Positions 23,768 to 33,675 are shown, numbered from the stretch's first letter. The stretch is DNA of 64,000 nt from Hansschlegelia beijingensis (GCF_014196425.1 NZ_JACIDR010000001.1:496001-560000); one strand, 5' to 3'. Numbers and translations: made by a program. Notes: a model not told the origin generated them from the sequence alone.

Positions 23768-26673
23768 TTACGAGCGGTCGGAGCGCTTGCCCATGGGAAG
23801 GCTGGTCCTCACCGACGACAGCAGCGCGCTTGCGCGAGCCAGATCTCGCGTCGAGAATCCTTCGTCGAATTGCCTGTACAGGCGCTCGAGCCTTTCCGTC
23901 GCGTCGGGCTGAAGGCCCATTTCCATCATGCTGACGGCGATGCGAAGCTGCCACGACTTGGCGCCGATCGCCTCTGCATCCGCCATCGCGCGGGCAAACA
24001 GGCGGGTGGCGCCGTCCGTGTCGCCGCCTCGCATGCGCACGACGCCAGCGACCCGCAACACTTCAGGACGGCACCACCCTTCGCGCTGCGTTTCTACGCC
24101 TGCCTCGGCCGCGGCGATCACCCTCTGCGCTTCGACAAGTTGACCGTTCGTCGCGAGCGCCTCGGCGAGGACGCTCCGGTAGAACGGCACGCGTATTAGG
24201 AACCGCCCCCCTGCAAGTTCGGCGATCGAGGAGCGTAGCGTTTCGATCGAACCCGGGCTGCGGCGCTCCGTGGCGGCCCAAGCTGTGAGCGTGCGGCCGA
24301 GTGGACGCCAGATCCAGATGTCGTTGCGACGAACGGTGTCGTCGAGAAGCGCGAGATACTTATCGGTCTCGTCCAGATCTCCGCGCCAAAGCGCCACTAG
24401 GAGCGCTGACGCGACGAGCGAATTGGCGACCGACATGCCGTGTTCGATCGATTGCGCGATGCCCACGGATTCCGCGGCGGCCTGCGCCGCCTGATCGGGG
24501 AATCCCAAAAGCCAGAACGTGAGTGACCGGGTGCTGCGGATCCCAACTGTGAGATCGAAGTGGAACCGGCCTAGCTTCACGCGCGGCGACGAGGCGTGAT
24601 GGCCGCGCGCCAGCGCTTCGAGCCGACGATGCGCGGCTTTTAATTCGCCAGCTTGAAACTCCGCGAGCGCGCGAAGTCGCTCGCCATCCGGAAGCGCTGC
24701 GGCGTCCTCACGTGTCGCGACCTCGGCGAAACGGTCGAGCGGCGACAACGCTTCGAGATGACGACCCGAGTAGATAAGGTAGTAGACTAAGCCCCAAAGC
24801 GCGCGCAGCTGGATGTCCGCGTTCCCAACGCGTTTGGCGAGTTCGATGCAGCGCTCCCATGCGCCCTCGATCTCGGGCACGAGCGTTTCTTCGCGTGTCA
24901 GACCCCATGCGTGCGACGCGCGCAGCTTCGCCTCGATGGAGCCGTCGCCGCACTTCCTATCTTCTAACAGGGCGAGCGCGCGGGCGACATGAGATCGGCT
25001 TTCTCCGACGAGCGACAGCGCATCCCAAAGCGGGATCGCGGCGCTCGTCAGGCGCAGTCCGAGGTCCGCGTCTTCGCAAGGGCCGAAAGCCCAACCGAGC
25101 GCCTTGCGAAGATCGTCGATCCGGCCTGCGTAGAGAACTGACCAGTCGCGGGTCGGACGGAAATGCCATTCAGCTTCGGCTCTTTCGAAAACCGCAAGCA
25201 GATGGCGCGCATGCCGGCGGGCGCAGTCGCGATCCTCGCCCGCGGCCCGCAGGCGACTTGACGCATAGACCCGCGTGCTTTCCAGAAGGCGGTAGCGAAG
25301 GGTGCCCCCGCGATAGTCGCTCGTGATGAGGGATTTCGCTGTCAGTGCCGCGACGCCGGCCGCGACTTCGGCGGGGAAAGGTGCGCGTTCGCGACCACGG
25401 CGATCGCATCGTCGGCGCCGAAGTAGCCGGCGAACACCGACACGCTGCGCAGAATGAGCGCCTCGTCTTCCGACAACAGGCTATAGCTCCAATCCAGCGT
25501 CGCGGTCAGTGTCTGTTGTCTCAGCGGAGCGCTGCGGGGGCCATGCGCGAGAAGCGCGAGGCTGTTCGACACCAGGGCGCGGATGGTTGTGAGATCCAGG
25601 GTGATTACCCGCGCGGCGGCGAGCTCGATCGCCAGCGGAATGCCGTCGAGAAGGCGGCAGATGTCGGCGACGACCGGCGCGTCGCCGCTGCACAGTTCAT
25701 AACCGTTCCGCTGGCGCGCACGGATCACGAAAAGCTCGATCGCGGGGAAGGCGAGTGCTTCGTCCACCCTTAGCGCCACGTCCGGCCGGGGGCTGGCAAG
25801 CGGCTGGAGCCAGTAAACGTGCTCTTGGCTGAGGCCAAGAGGCGCGCGGCTGGTCGCAAGGATGCTCGCGGCCGACGCTAGCTTGTGAAGGCGCTCCGCC
25901 GATACGGCGACGACGTGCGCCAGATGCTCGCAGCCGTCGAGTACGACCAGTCCCGGCTGGAGGCGCAGCGCGGCGACGGCGGCGTCGAGTGCATTGGGAT
26001 AGGTCGCGGCGCCGAGCGCAGCAGCGATTGCGATGGGCGCCAACTGCGGATCGCCAACAGTCGAGAGATCAACGAAGGTTACAGTTTGCCCAAGCGCAGC
26101 CGCCCGGCGCGCAGCAGCTGCGGCCACCGTGGTCTTGCCTACGCCGCCTGCGCCGACGATCGTCACAAGCCGCGCTGTCGCCAGCTGCCGGACCACTGCC
26201 TCGATGTCGTCGGCGCGGCCGATAACGCCGAGATCCTTGGGCAGGTTCGCGGGACTGTTTGCGACGGGCGCGATCACCATGGTCTCGACGCTGACCGGAG
26301 CGACGAAACGATAACCCCGCCCGATTTCGGTGGCGATGAACGCCATTCCCGGCGCGACTGCAGCGAGCGCGCGGCGCAGGGCGGCGATGTTCACCCTCAA
26401 GTTGTGTTCTTCGACGAACGTGTTCGGCCAGGTATGGCGTACCAAATCCTCCTTGGAGACAACGCTTCCGGCACGTGCAACGAGTAACGTTAATATATCA
26501 AAAGCGCGAGAGCCGATCGTAACTGGTTGCCCGTCGGCCAACAGAAGTCGTGTGTGAGGCACAAAACGAAACGGACCAAAGAAATACTGAGATTCTTCGG
26601 GCGCGTACTTATCTGTAACGGCGATCGCGTTCTCCGGAGCGCCAGGCGGTGTCAGATCCTCAGGTGATGACAT
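23768..26673 (-). pseudogene. Winged-helix/NB-ARC/TPR transcription regulator broken by one frameshift
   Basis: The first frame (26673 to 25342) encodes an OmpR/CadC-type winged helix at about 30-125 (SRAFDILTLLVARAGSVVSKE), then an NB-ARC-like ATPase with P-loop VGAGGVGKTT and VVLDGCEHL, and stops at 25342. From about 25390 a second frame continues without stop to 23768 (AEVAAGVAALTAKSLI onward) with the rest of the ATPase domain and tetratricopeptide-like helices. Joined, the two give about 968 residues, the normal size for this regulator type, so one base was lost or gained near 25380-25392. Such regulators often control the divergent gene, here the alcohol dehydrogenase. A sequencing error is possible. 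Confidence 0.85.
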
Positions 26674-26941
26674 GGCGTTTCCGCTCCCCCAGCCATGATC
26701 GCGCCAGTCCGCACGCCAAGCCGGCGAGGCCTAGCTGGAACCAGCCTCCACCAAACGACGGAACCGCGACATCGAGGGTGAAGCGCATAATTTATACCAG
26801 TTTACGCCGCTTAACGAGACAGGTCCTCCAAAGACGAGCAGGTTTTCATCAACGCTCTGTGCAAGCAGCGTGGATCGCGCATTGCGATACAGGCTAGGCA
26901 ACCAGAGTACGGAAAGCCGCTCGCGGAAAAAGAGGACAGTT

Positions 26942-28021
26942 ATGGAAACGATGCGTGCAGTCGTAGCGGAAGAGCTACGTAGGCCGATGGAAGTCAAGAA
27001 CATACCGATCCCGAACATCGGCGACGATGATATTCTCGTTCGTCCCTCAGCGTCCGGCATTTGCCGGACTGATTGGCACGTCTGGAACGGCGACTGGACT
27101 TGGGGCGGGCTAAAGCTCCCGCTTCCGATCGTGCTCGGTCACGAGATCGGTGGCGTGGTCGAGCGTGTGGGAGCGAACGTCAGGCACCTCAAGCCCGGCA
27201 CGCGCGTCTGCGTGCCGTTCAACTACGCCGACGGAGACTGTCCCTACTGTCGCAAGGGGCTGCAGAACCTCTGCGACAATCCTGCCTGGGGGTTTACCAC
27301 CCAGGGCTCCGGAGGTTTCGCTCAGTTCGCCCGGGTCCCGAACGCGAACCTCAATTGCGTGGCTTTGCCCGAGAACGTCACGGAGAAGGACGCCGCCGCA
27401 CTGGGGTGCCGCTACATGACGTCCTTCCGGGCGGTCAAGACGCGTGCGCAGGTTCAGGGCGGCGAAACCGTCGTGGTGGTCGGCTGCGGAGGCGTCGGCA
27501 GATCCGCGGTGCAGATCGCGGCGGCGATGGGCGCCCTGGTGGTCGCAATCGACACCAAGGACAGTGCGCTGGAAGCATCCAAGGCGCTGGGCGCGAGCTA
27601 CGCGATCAATTCCTCCGGCCTCACGCCCTTTGAGGTTCGCGAGAGCCTCGACAAGCTCGTCGGAAGCCGGGGCGCTGACGTCGCGATCGACGCGATGGGT
27701 GGACAGAATTCGACTCTTACGTCCCTGCATACGCTGGCGAAGGGCGGTCGCCTGTGCGTCGCCGGCCTGACCACGCAGGATGACCGAGGCGAGATAACGC
27801 TTCCGATCGACATGCTCGTGTTCAAGGAGTGGTCGCTCGTCGGCACGCTCGGCAACCCGCACAGCGACTATCCCGAACTGCTGCGATTGGTCGACAGCGG
27901 CAAGCTTCAACCAAGCAAACTGATAACGGAGGAGGTCGGGCTCAAGGACGTCCAGAGCGTCTTCGATCGGATGCCGAGCTTTAAGACAGAGGGCTTCGTC
28001 GTCGTCACCGATTTCAACTGA
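26942..28021 (+). CDS. Zinc-type alcohol dehydrogenase (MDR family)
   Basis: 359 residues from the ATG at 26942 with GAGGA 7 nt upstream. Catalytic zinc ligands: Cys in SGICRTDWH and His in GHEIGG. The structural zinc lobe shows DGDCPYCRKGLQNLC, where the first of the usual four Cys is Asp, a change found in some active members. Rossmann motif VVGCGGVGRSAVQ at about 180-192. It oxidises alcohols or reduces aldehydes with NAD(P); the substrate is not predictable. It starts 268 nt from the divergent, broken regulator and is followed after 22 nt by a tautomerase-like gene. Confidence 0.93.
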   Translation: METMRAVVAEELRRPMEVKNIPIPNIGDDDILVRPSASGICRTDWHVWNGDWTWGGLKLPLPIVLGHEIGGVVERVGANVRHLKPGTRVCVPFNYADGDCPYCRKGLQNLCDNPAWGFTTQGSGGFAQFARVPNANLNCVALPENVTEKDAAALGCRYMTSFRAVKTRAQVQGGETVVVVGCGGVGRSAVQIAAAMGALVVAIDTKDSALEASKALGASYAINSSGLTPFEVRESLDKLVGSRGADVAIDAMGGQNSTLTSLHTLAKGGRLCVAGLTTQDDRGEITLPIDMLVFKEWSLVGTLGNPHSDYPELLRLVDSGKLQPSKLITEEVGLKDVQSVFDRMPSFKTEGFVVVTDFN

Positions 28022-28043
28022 GCCGGATCACAGGAGATACCTC

Positions 28044-28472
28044 ATGCCCATCATGTTCCTCAGCGCCGCCGAAGGCACCTTCGACCAAGCCGCCAAGGAT
28101 GCAATCGCCCAACAGTTGACCGATCTTGGTGCCGAATGCGAGCGCCTCGCCCGCACCGACTTCGTGCGCAGCACGACTTTTCTGCACGTCTGCGATCTCC
28201 CCGCCGGCGACATCTACCATGGCGGCAAGCGCGCCACGGCCAAGATTGCAACGCTTCTCGTCAATGTCCTCGAGGGCGGCTTCGACGCGACGGCGAAGGA
28301 GCTCTTCATGGAGCGCGCCACCAAGATCCTTGGTGACGCCTCCGGCCAGACCGGACGGGTGCCGGCCTACATCATCTTCAGGGACGTCTCGAACATCAGC
28401 CTAGCCCTGTTCGGCGGGACGGCCACGCTGAAGGATCTTCGCGAACCCGATCCGAACGCAAAGCCGATCTGA
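28044..28472 (+). CDS. Tautomerase-superfamily-like protein
   Basis: 142 residues from the ATG at 28044 with AGGAGA 6 nt upstream. Pro2 follows the initiator, as needed for the amino-terminal proline catalyst of the 4-oxalocrotonate tautomerase/MIF superfamily. The length is about two beta-alpha-beta units. The middle (GDIYHGGKRATAKIATLLVNVLEGG) and VPAYIIFRDVS near the end fit the alternating fold. It sits between alcohol dehydrogenase and amidase genes in one orientation, consistent with a small catabolic operon. Confidence 0.7.
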   Translation: MPIMFLSAAEGTFDQAAKDAIAQQLTDLGAECERLARTDFVRSTTFLHVCDLPAGDIYHGGKRATAKIATLLVNVLEGGFDATAKELFMERATKILGDASGQTGRVPAYIIFRDVSNISLALFGGTATLKDLREPDPNAKPI

Positions 28473-28574
28473 GTTCGGCGAGTAGACGGCAGCGGTGTCG
28501 ATGACCGACCGGCAGGCACAGCCGTCGGCGCCGCAGGCTCTAAACAAGCAGTAAGCTGCCGATCGGAAACAGAG

Positions 28575-29981
28575 ATGAGCGAGAACATTATTTTTTCGGA
28601 CGCAGTCAGACTGGCCGAACGGATCCGCACCAGGGAGGTGTCGCCGGTCGAAGTCGTGAAGGCGTATCTCGAGCGGATTGAAACGGTCGACCGGAAGATC
28701 AACGCCATCGTCGCCCTCGCAGACGGCGCAATTGAGGGCGCTAGGAAGGCGGAGGCCGCGATCTTGGCCGGCGACGACGTCGGACCGCTCCACGGCGTTC
28801 CGTTCACAGTCAAAGATTCAATCGACACAGCCGGCGTCCTCACTCAGCGCGGCTCCCCGATCTTCGAGGGGCGCATCCCGGAGACAGACGCCACGAGCGT
28901 CGCGCGAATGAAGAAGGCGGGCGGCATCCTGCTCGCCAAGACTAACCTTCCCGAATTCTCCTACTGGATCGAGAGCGACAACCTTCTTTCCGGTAGGTCG
29001 AACAATCCTTGGGACGTGACCCGCACGCCCGGCGGATCGAGCGGGGGCGAGTCGGCCGCAATCGCAGCTGGTATGTCGCCGATCGGGCTCGGCACGGACC
29101 TCGCCATTTCGGTTCGCGGCCCGGCCGCGCAGACCGGCATCGTCTCGCTCAAGGCGACGCATGGGCGGGTGCCGATGACCGGCGTCTATCCACGCGCGCC
29201 GCGCCGCTTCTGGCACGTGGGCCCGATGGCGCGCAGCATTCGCGACCTCGCTCTCGCGTTTTCGCAGCTTGCAGGTCCGGACGGAAAGGATGCCTTCGCC
29301 ACCAGCGCCGGACAGTTCGACGCGGGCATCGGGCGTCAACCCTATCGGCAGCTCCGTGTCGGCTGGCTGGTGGAGCCGGGCTTCGGTCCGATCGACCCTG
29401 AAGTCGCCAGGACAGTCGAGGAAGCGGCTGAAGCTTTGAAGAGCCTCGGCCTCCACGTCGAACCCGTCCGCATTCCCGCGCTCGAGACGGACTTTGCGCT
29501 AGACGTCTTCAACCGGCTGCACGTGATGGAGATGAAGCCCGAGTTCGCCGCGGCGACTGCCGGGCACGAAGACCAGATGTACAAGATGTCAAAGACAATG
29601 CTCTCGCTGCCTGACACGTCCATGAAGGACTTCATCGCCGCCGAACAGGCCGCCGAGCGCCTGCGCGACGGCTATGCCGAATACTTCCGAAGCTTTGACG
29701 CGCTGGTCACGCCCGTATTGCCGCTGCCTGCGCACAAGCATGGACAGGCAGAATTCGTCATCAACGGGCAAAAGGTCGACGCAACCTACCTGCAGGGCGC
29801 GACAGTCCCACTCAACATCACGGGCCTGCCGGGTATTTCGATGCGGTTTGGCAGCAGCCAGGAAGGGCTCCCGATTAACGTTCAGATCGTCGGAAGTTGG
29901 CTGGCCGAGTCCACGATCCTCAACGTCGCATCGCTTCTCGAAAGCGTAAGTCCGGTCCGCGGTCTGAATCCGGACCTCTGA
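28575..29981 (+). CDS. Amidase signature family hydrolase with unusual oxyanion-loop residues
   Basis: 468 residues. Catalytic Lys in PFTVKDSID (about residue 82) and the cis-Ser motif GGSSGGESAA (about 157-166) are in place. The nucleophile motif, normally GTDxGGSxRxPA, reads GTDLAISVRGPA: Ser and Arg are kept but the two Gly before the Ser are Ala and Ile. Length is normal for GatA-like amidases. The likely reaction is hydrolysis of an amide to acid and ammonia. It follows the tautomerase gene by 102 nt and may be co-transcribed. Altered activity is possible because those glycines help form the oxyanion hole. Confidence 0.9.
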   Translation: MSENIIFSDAVRLAERIRTREVSPVEVVKAYLERIETVDRKINAIVALADGAIEGARKAEAAILAGDDVGPLHGVPFTVKDSIDTAGVLTQRGSPIFEGRIPETDATSVARMKKAGGILLAKTNLPEFSYWIESDNLLSGRSNNPWDVTRTPGGSSGGESAAIAAGMSPIGLGTDLAISVRGPAAQTGIVSLKATHGRVPMTGVYPRAPRRFWHVGPMARSIRDLALAFSQLAGPDGKDAFATSAGQFDAGIGRQPYRQLRVGWLVEPGFGPIDPEVARTVEEAAEALKSLGLHVEPVRIPALETDFALDVFNRLHVMEMKPEFAAATAGHEDQMYKMSKTMLSLPDTSMKDFIAAEQAAERLRDGYAEYFRSFDALVTPVLPLPAHKHGQAEFVINGQKVDATYLQGATVPLNITGLPGISMRFGSSQEGLPINVQIVGSWLAESTILNVASLLESVSPVRGLNPDL

Positions 29982-30191
29982 CAGGTCTCGGGCCAAGTCT
30001 GTTGTGCTTGCCCGCCCCCTACGTGGTCGGGGCGTTCCGGCTAACAACCGGCGCCAACGCGACGGACTCGGGCGCCTTAGACGATCCTGCCTTTCTCTGA
30101 TCGGATCTGCATATAGGCGAAGTTCCCGGCATGCTCGTCTTCGTCTCGCGCCTGATCGAGGCATTCAGTAAGCCGTTTTTGCTTGGCGACC

Positions 30192-30412
30192 ATGATGAAG
30201 ATAAGCATGCAGAATAAGTCTTACTCTTCTGTCAACCGACGTGATCTTGTACTTAGATCGTCTGCCGGAGCTGCGTCGGCGGTCATGCTCGCGGATGCGG
30301 CTACCGCACGGGACCAGAACGCGCCGGTCCGGAACCCGCACGACCCGAACCGAAGAGATTTGCAGGCAAACGCGTTCTCGTCACGGGCGACTCGCGCGGC
30401 ATCGGAGCAGGG
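30192..30412 (+). pseudogene. Truncated, frameshifted SDR oxidoreductase with Tat signal
   Basis: From the ATG at 30192 the frame reads MMKISMQNKSYSSVNRRDLV and then SSAGAASAVMLADAATA, a twin-arginine signal. Around 30350 the coding sense moves to the next frame, which gives FAGKRVLVTGDSRGIGAGMA, the TGxxxGIG nucleotide-binding motif of short-chain dehydrogenases. Similarity stops near 30412, where the LysR gene's 3' end follows in the opposite direction. So both a frameshift and loss of about 80 percent of the gene are evident. Confidence 0.75.
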
Positions 30413-30436
30413 ATGGCTGCCGCACCATCAATTGGT

Positions 30437-31345
30437 TCAATCACCGGGCGTCAGGTTCGCCGCCACCTCGCCGATCAGCGATCTCAGCCAGCGGTGCGCG
30501 GCATCGTGCCGATAGCGCACGTGCCATGCCATCTCGACCGGGAAGGTCCCGAGGTCGACCGGGGCAGGCAGAACCTTCAGCCTCCGATCGTGCGCCACCC
30601 TGCGGCAGATCAGCTTTGGCAGCGTCGCGCAGTAGTCGGTGACGGCGATCATCTCAACGACGGCAAAGAAGTTCGTGACCGAGATCGCAACGTCGCGCCT
30701 CAGCTGTTGCTGCGACAGTGCCTGGAACAGGCCGGCGCGCATACGGCCGGGCGGCACAACGTTGATGTGCTTGAGCCGCTCGAACTGTTCGCGGCTGATT
30801 CTGTCGCCGATCTCGGGATGATCCGTCCTCACGACGCAGGCCAGACCGTCGTCCAGCAGGTGCGTCACGACCAGATTGTCGGGGGGATCGACGATGCGGC
30901 CGAGCGCAAGCGCGGTCGCGCCGGAGCTGACGCCGGTCTCCACCAGGTCGTTTCCATAGGGGATCAGGCGCAGCTTAACGCCGGGAGCGTCACGCCCGAG
31001 CCGAGCGATGATCGCGGGCACGATCGCAAACTCGACGTAGCCGTTGGGCGCGATGGCGAACAAGCGTTCGGCATTCGCCGGGTCGAAGTCCTGCTGGCCG
31101 AGGACCGCGTCGTCAAGCCGGGCTAGGGCCTCCGCGATGACCGGCGCAAGCTCGAGCGCGATCGGCGTCGGCTGAACGCCGTAGCGCTCACGGGTGAAGA
31201 GCTGGTCCTGCATCATCACGCGCAGGCGCGAGAGGGCGTTCGAAAGCGCCGGCTGGGTCATGCCGAGTCGGTCCGCCGCGCGGGTGACGCTGCGCTCCTC
31301 CATCAGGGCGACGAAAATCGGCAGCAGGTTCAGGTCGTAGCGCAT
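30437..31345 (-). CDS. LysR-family transcriptional regulator
   Basis: 302 residues. Winged helix-turn-helix at 1-65 (RSVTRAADRLGMTQPALSNALSRLR), then a periplasmic-binding-protein-like effector domain, in which FAIAPNGYVEFAIVPAII starts the first subdomain. It diverges from the DJ-1/monooxygenase/hydrolase/NAD(P)-binding cluster with 117 nt between, the usual arrangement for a LysR activator and its target. A 6-bp inverted repeat spaced by 12 bp lies just upstream of its start. The inducer is unknown; the target genes suggest reactive electrophiles or quinones. Confidence 0.93.
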   Translation of the reverse strand: MRYDLNLLPIFVALMEERSVTRAADRLGMTQPALSNALSRLRVMMQDQLFTRERYGVQPTPIALELAPVIAEALARLDDAVLGQQDFDPANAERLFAIAPNGYVEFAIVPAIIARLGRDAPGVKLRLIPYGNDLVETGVSSGATALALGRIVDPPDNLVVTHLLDDGLACVVRTDHPEIGDRISREQFERLKHINVVPPGRMRAGLFQALSQQQLRRDVAISVTNFFAVVEMIAVTDYCATLPKLICRRVAHDRRLKVLPAPVDLGTFPVEMAWHVRYRHDAAHRWLRSLIGEVAANLTPGD

Positions 31346-31346
31346 C

Positions 31347-31370
31347 AGTTATAACGCAAAGCACATAACT
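31347..31370. promoter_or_regulatory. Candidate LysR operator in the divergent promoter
   Basis: AGTTAT at 31347-31352 and ATAACT at 31365-31370 form an inverted repeat with a 12-nt spacer, close to the T-N11-A layout bound by LysR regulators. The region 31346-31400 is clearly AT-richer than its flanks. It touches the LysR start and would allow autorepression together with activation of the divergent operon. Confidence 0.5.
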
Positions 31371-31462
31371 AAGATTAAGGAAATAAATTTCTGTAATATG
31401 TGGTGCTGAGCCACATTCCGTCTGCCCGCAGCGACCGCGGCCAAACTCAGACGGAGGCTCAG

Positions 31463-32263
31463 ATGACAAACGCCACAGTTCTCGTGATCGGCTCCAACGC
31501 CACCCGGATCGAGCTCCAGGGCGGCGGCTCGGCGGAGATCGGCCAGTACCTCAACGAGACGGTCGTGCCGGCGATGGCGCTGCTCGAGGCCGGCTACGAC
31601 ATCGTGCTCGCGACCCCGGACGGAACCAAGCCGCACATCGACGAGGCGTCGGATACCGCGGACCATTTCGGCGGCGACGCGGCATCCTATCAGCGCGCCA
31701 GGAGCTTTTACGCCGACCACCCGTCGATGAATCAGGTCCGCACGCTGGCGTCCGTGCTGCGCGACGGCCTGGACGGTTACGCCGGCGTATTCGTTCCCGG
31801 CGGACACGCGCCGGCGGTCGATCTGATGCAGGACGCGGACGTCGGCGAAATCCTCCGCCGCTTCCACGACGCCGGCAAGCCGACCGCCCTGCTGTGCCAC
31901 GGCCCGATCGCGCTTCTGGCGGCGCTGCCCAACGCGCGCGCGTTCCGCGCCGCGCTGATCCAGGAAGACAGGGAAGCCGCGACCGACGCGGCGCGCGACT
32001 GGCCCTACGCCGGCTACGCCATGACCGTGTTCTCGGCCAGCGAGGAGCGGGTCGCCGAGGAGCATCTCCTCAAGGGCAGGCTGCACTTCAACATGCCCGA
32101 AGCCCTGGAGCTCGCCGGCGGCAAGGTGAACGTCGTCGCGACGGACTTCGCGCCGAACGTGGTCGTCGATCGCGAGCTGATCACCGGCCAGAACCCGGCC
32201 TCGGATCACCAGATCGCCGCGCAGCTGATCGAAGCGCTCGGCGGCCGCCGCGCGGCCGCATGA
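31463..32263 (+). CDS. DJ-1/PfpI family protein
   Basis: 266 residues from the ATG at 31463 with GGAGG 7 nt upstream. The class I amidotransferase-like fold shows VFVPGGHAP (about 112-120) and the nucleophile elbow PTALLCHGPIALL with its Cys at about residue 143. Related proteins include Hsp31/YajL glyoxalases and chaperones that deal with methylglyoxal and other reactive carbonyls. It is first in the cluster facing the LysR gene. The exact activity (glyoxalase III, deglycase or chaperone) cannot be told from sequence. Confidence 0.9.
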   Translation: MTNATVLVIGSNATRIELQGGGSAEIGQYLNETVVPAMALLEAGYDIVLATPDGTKPHIDEASDTADHFGGDAASYQRARSFYADHPSMNQVRTLASVLRDGLDGYAGVFVPGGHAPAVDLMQDADVGEILRRFHDAGKPTALLCHGPIALLAALPNARAFRAALIQEDREAATDAARDWPYAGYAMTVFSASEERVAEEHLLKGRLHFNMPEALELAGGKVNVVATDFAPNVVVDRELITGQNPASDHQIAAQLIEALGGRRAAA

Positions 32264-32338
32264 GCACGCGCATGACCGGCTGGGCGCCTCCGTCTGCGCC
32301 CCGCCTTCACCCCCACGCACCGCAAGAGGAACGTCACC

Positions 32339-32635
32339 ATGTCCCGTCACGTGAAGATCACCGCGATTCTCGTCGCCCACCCGGGCAAGGCCGCGGAGCT
32401 CAGGACCCTCCTTGAGGGCATGACCGCTCCGAGCCGGGCGGAGGCCGGAAACCTTCGCTACGACCTCTGGCAGGATCAGGCCGATTCCGACCGCTTCGTG
32501 ATCGACGAACTCTACGTCCACGACGACGCCGTCGCGGCCCATCGCGCCACCCCGCATTTCCAGAACTACGCCGCCGCCGTCGGCGGCCTGGCGGAGCGCA
32601 CCGCCCTCGTCCTCAACCCCGTTTCAGTCGCCTGA
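32339..32635 (+). CDS. Antibiotic biosynthesis monooxygenase (ABM)/quinol monooxygenase-like protein
   Basis: 98 residues, a single ferredoxin-like ABM domain: KITAILVAHPGKAAELRTLL for strand 1/helix 1, NLRYDLWQDQADSDRFVIDE for strands 2-3, and the His-containing HRATPHFQNYA segment. Such proteins (YgiN-like) act as small dimeric monooxygenases on quinols or related aromatics without a cofactor. It is 75 nt after the DJ-1 gene and 25 nt before the hydrolase gene, so probably in one transcript. Confidence 0.88.
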   Translation: MSRHVKITAILVAHPGKAAELRTLLEGMTAPSRAEAGNLRYDLWQDQADSDRFVIDELYVHDDAVAAHRATPHFQNYAAAVGGLAERTALVLNPVSVA

Positions 32636-32660
32636 AGAAGGCAAGAAGGAGAAACTCGTC

Positions 32661-33419
32661 ATGTTCGGCAAGATTTCAGGCCTCCTCGCTTTGGCGATGG
32701 CCGCAGCGGCCGTTCTTCCCGCGAAGGCCGCGGAGAAGCCGGTCTCCATCGTTCTGGTCCACGGCGCTTTTGTCGACGCTTCCGGGTGGCGCGCGGTCTA
32801 CGACCGGCTGACCCGAGACGGCTACGAAGTGCTGGTGGTCCAGAACCCGACGATCACGCTCAAGGACGACGCGGCCGTCACGAGACGCGCGATCGCGAAG
32901 GCGAAGCACCCGGTGGTTCTGGTCGGCCATTCCTACGGCGGCGCCGTCATCACCGAGGCCGGCGACGATCCCAAGGTCCGCAGCCTCGTCTATGTCGCGG
33001 CCTTCGCGCCGGACGTCGGAGAGTCCGTCGCGACGCTGGCCGAGAAGCCGGTTCCCGGCGAACCGCAGGCGCCGCTGCTGCCGCCCGCAGATGGCTTCCT
33101 GATCGTGGACCCGACCAAGTTCGCAGCCGCCTTTGCGGCGGATGTGGACGCCGGAACGACGGCGTTCATGGCGAACGCGCAGAATCCCTGGGGCATCGGC
33201 GCGGTGGGCGGCGCGGTCACCACGGCGGCCTGGAAGTCGAAGCCGAGCCACTACCTCGTGGCGACGGAGGATCTGATGGTGCCCCCGACCGCCCAGCGCA
33301 GGATGGCGAAGCGCATCGGCGCGACGATCAAGGAGCTGAAGGCCAGCCACGCCGTGATGATGTCCCAGCCCGACGAGGTCGTGGCCTTCATCGAAAGCGC
33401 GGACGCAACGCCCAGGTGA
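32661..33419 (+). CDS. Exported alpha/beta hydrolase
   Basis: 252 residues. A signal peptide at 1-24 (LLALAMAAAAVLPAKAAEK) sends the enzyme to the periplasm. Oxyanion strand VLVHGAFVDASGW follows, and the nucleophile elbow GHSYGG is at about 90-95. The catalytic His is probably in the ASHAVMM segment near residue 235. The overall pattern matches the salicylate-esterase-like subgroup of small hydrolases. It lies in the LysR-controlled cluster; the substrate is not predictable. Confidence 0.9.
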   Translation: MFGKISGLLALAMAAAAVLPAKAAEKPVSIVLVHGAFVDASGWRAVYDRLTRDGYEVLVVQNPTITLKDDAAVTRRAIAKAKHPVVLVGHSYGGAVITEAGDDPKVRSLVYVAAFAPDVGESVATLAEKPVPGEPQAPLLPPADGFLIVDPTKFAAAFAADVDAGTTAFMANAQNPWGIGAVGGAVTTAAWKSKPSHYLVATEDLMVPPTAQRRMAKRIGATIKELKASHAVMMSQPDEVVAFIESADATPR

Positions 33420-33675
33420 GCGAAAGACGGAGCGCTTCTCTTTACGGAGCGGGGCGCTTCAACGCTCAAGGGCTCTCTCGGAGCTTTTTGCGACGAGAGG
33501 GGCGCGGTCCAAGAGTCCCGGGGTGCCTGCCGAGACGTCGAGCCGCCCTGCCGATTCCGTCGCCCGAGCGCCACGACGCCGAGCGCAAGCCTCGTCTTCA
33601 ACCCCGTCACCGAACCGTCCGGCCGCCGCCGAACAGAGCGCCAGCGACCGCGACACTCTGAAAAGGAGAGCAGAC

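Noticed and set aside
33560-33660. Short similarity (SLVFNPVT) to the end of the ABM monooxygenase gene, suggesting a duplicated remnant
   Set aside because: Only about eight residues match and the flanking sequence does not, so chance is likely.
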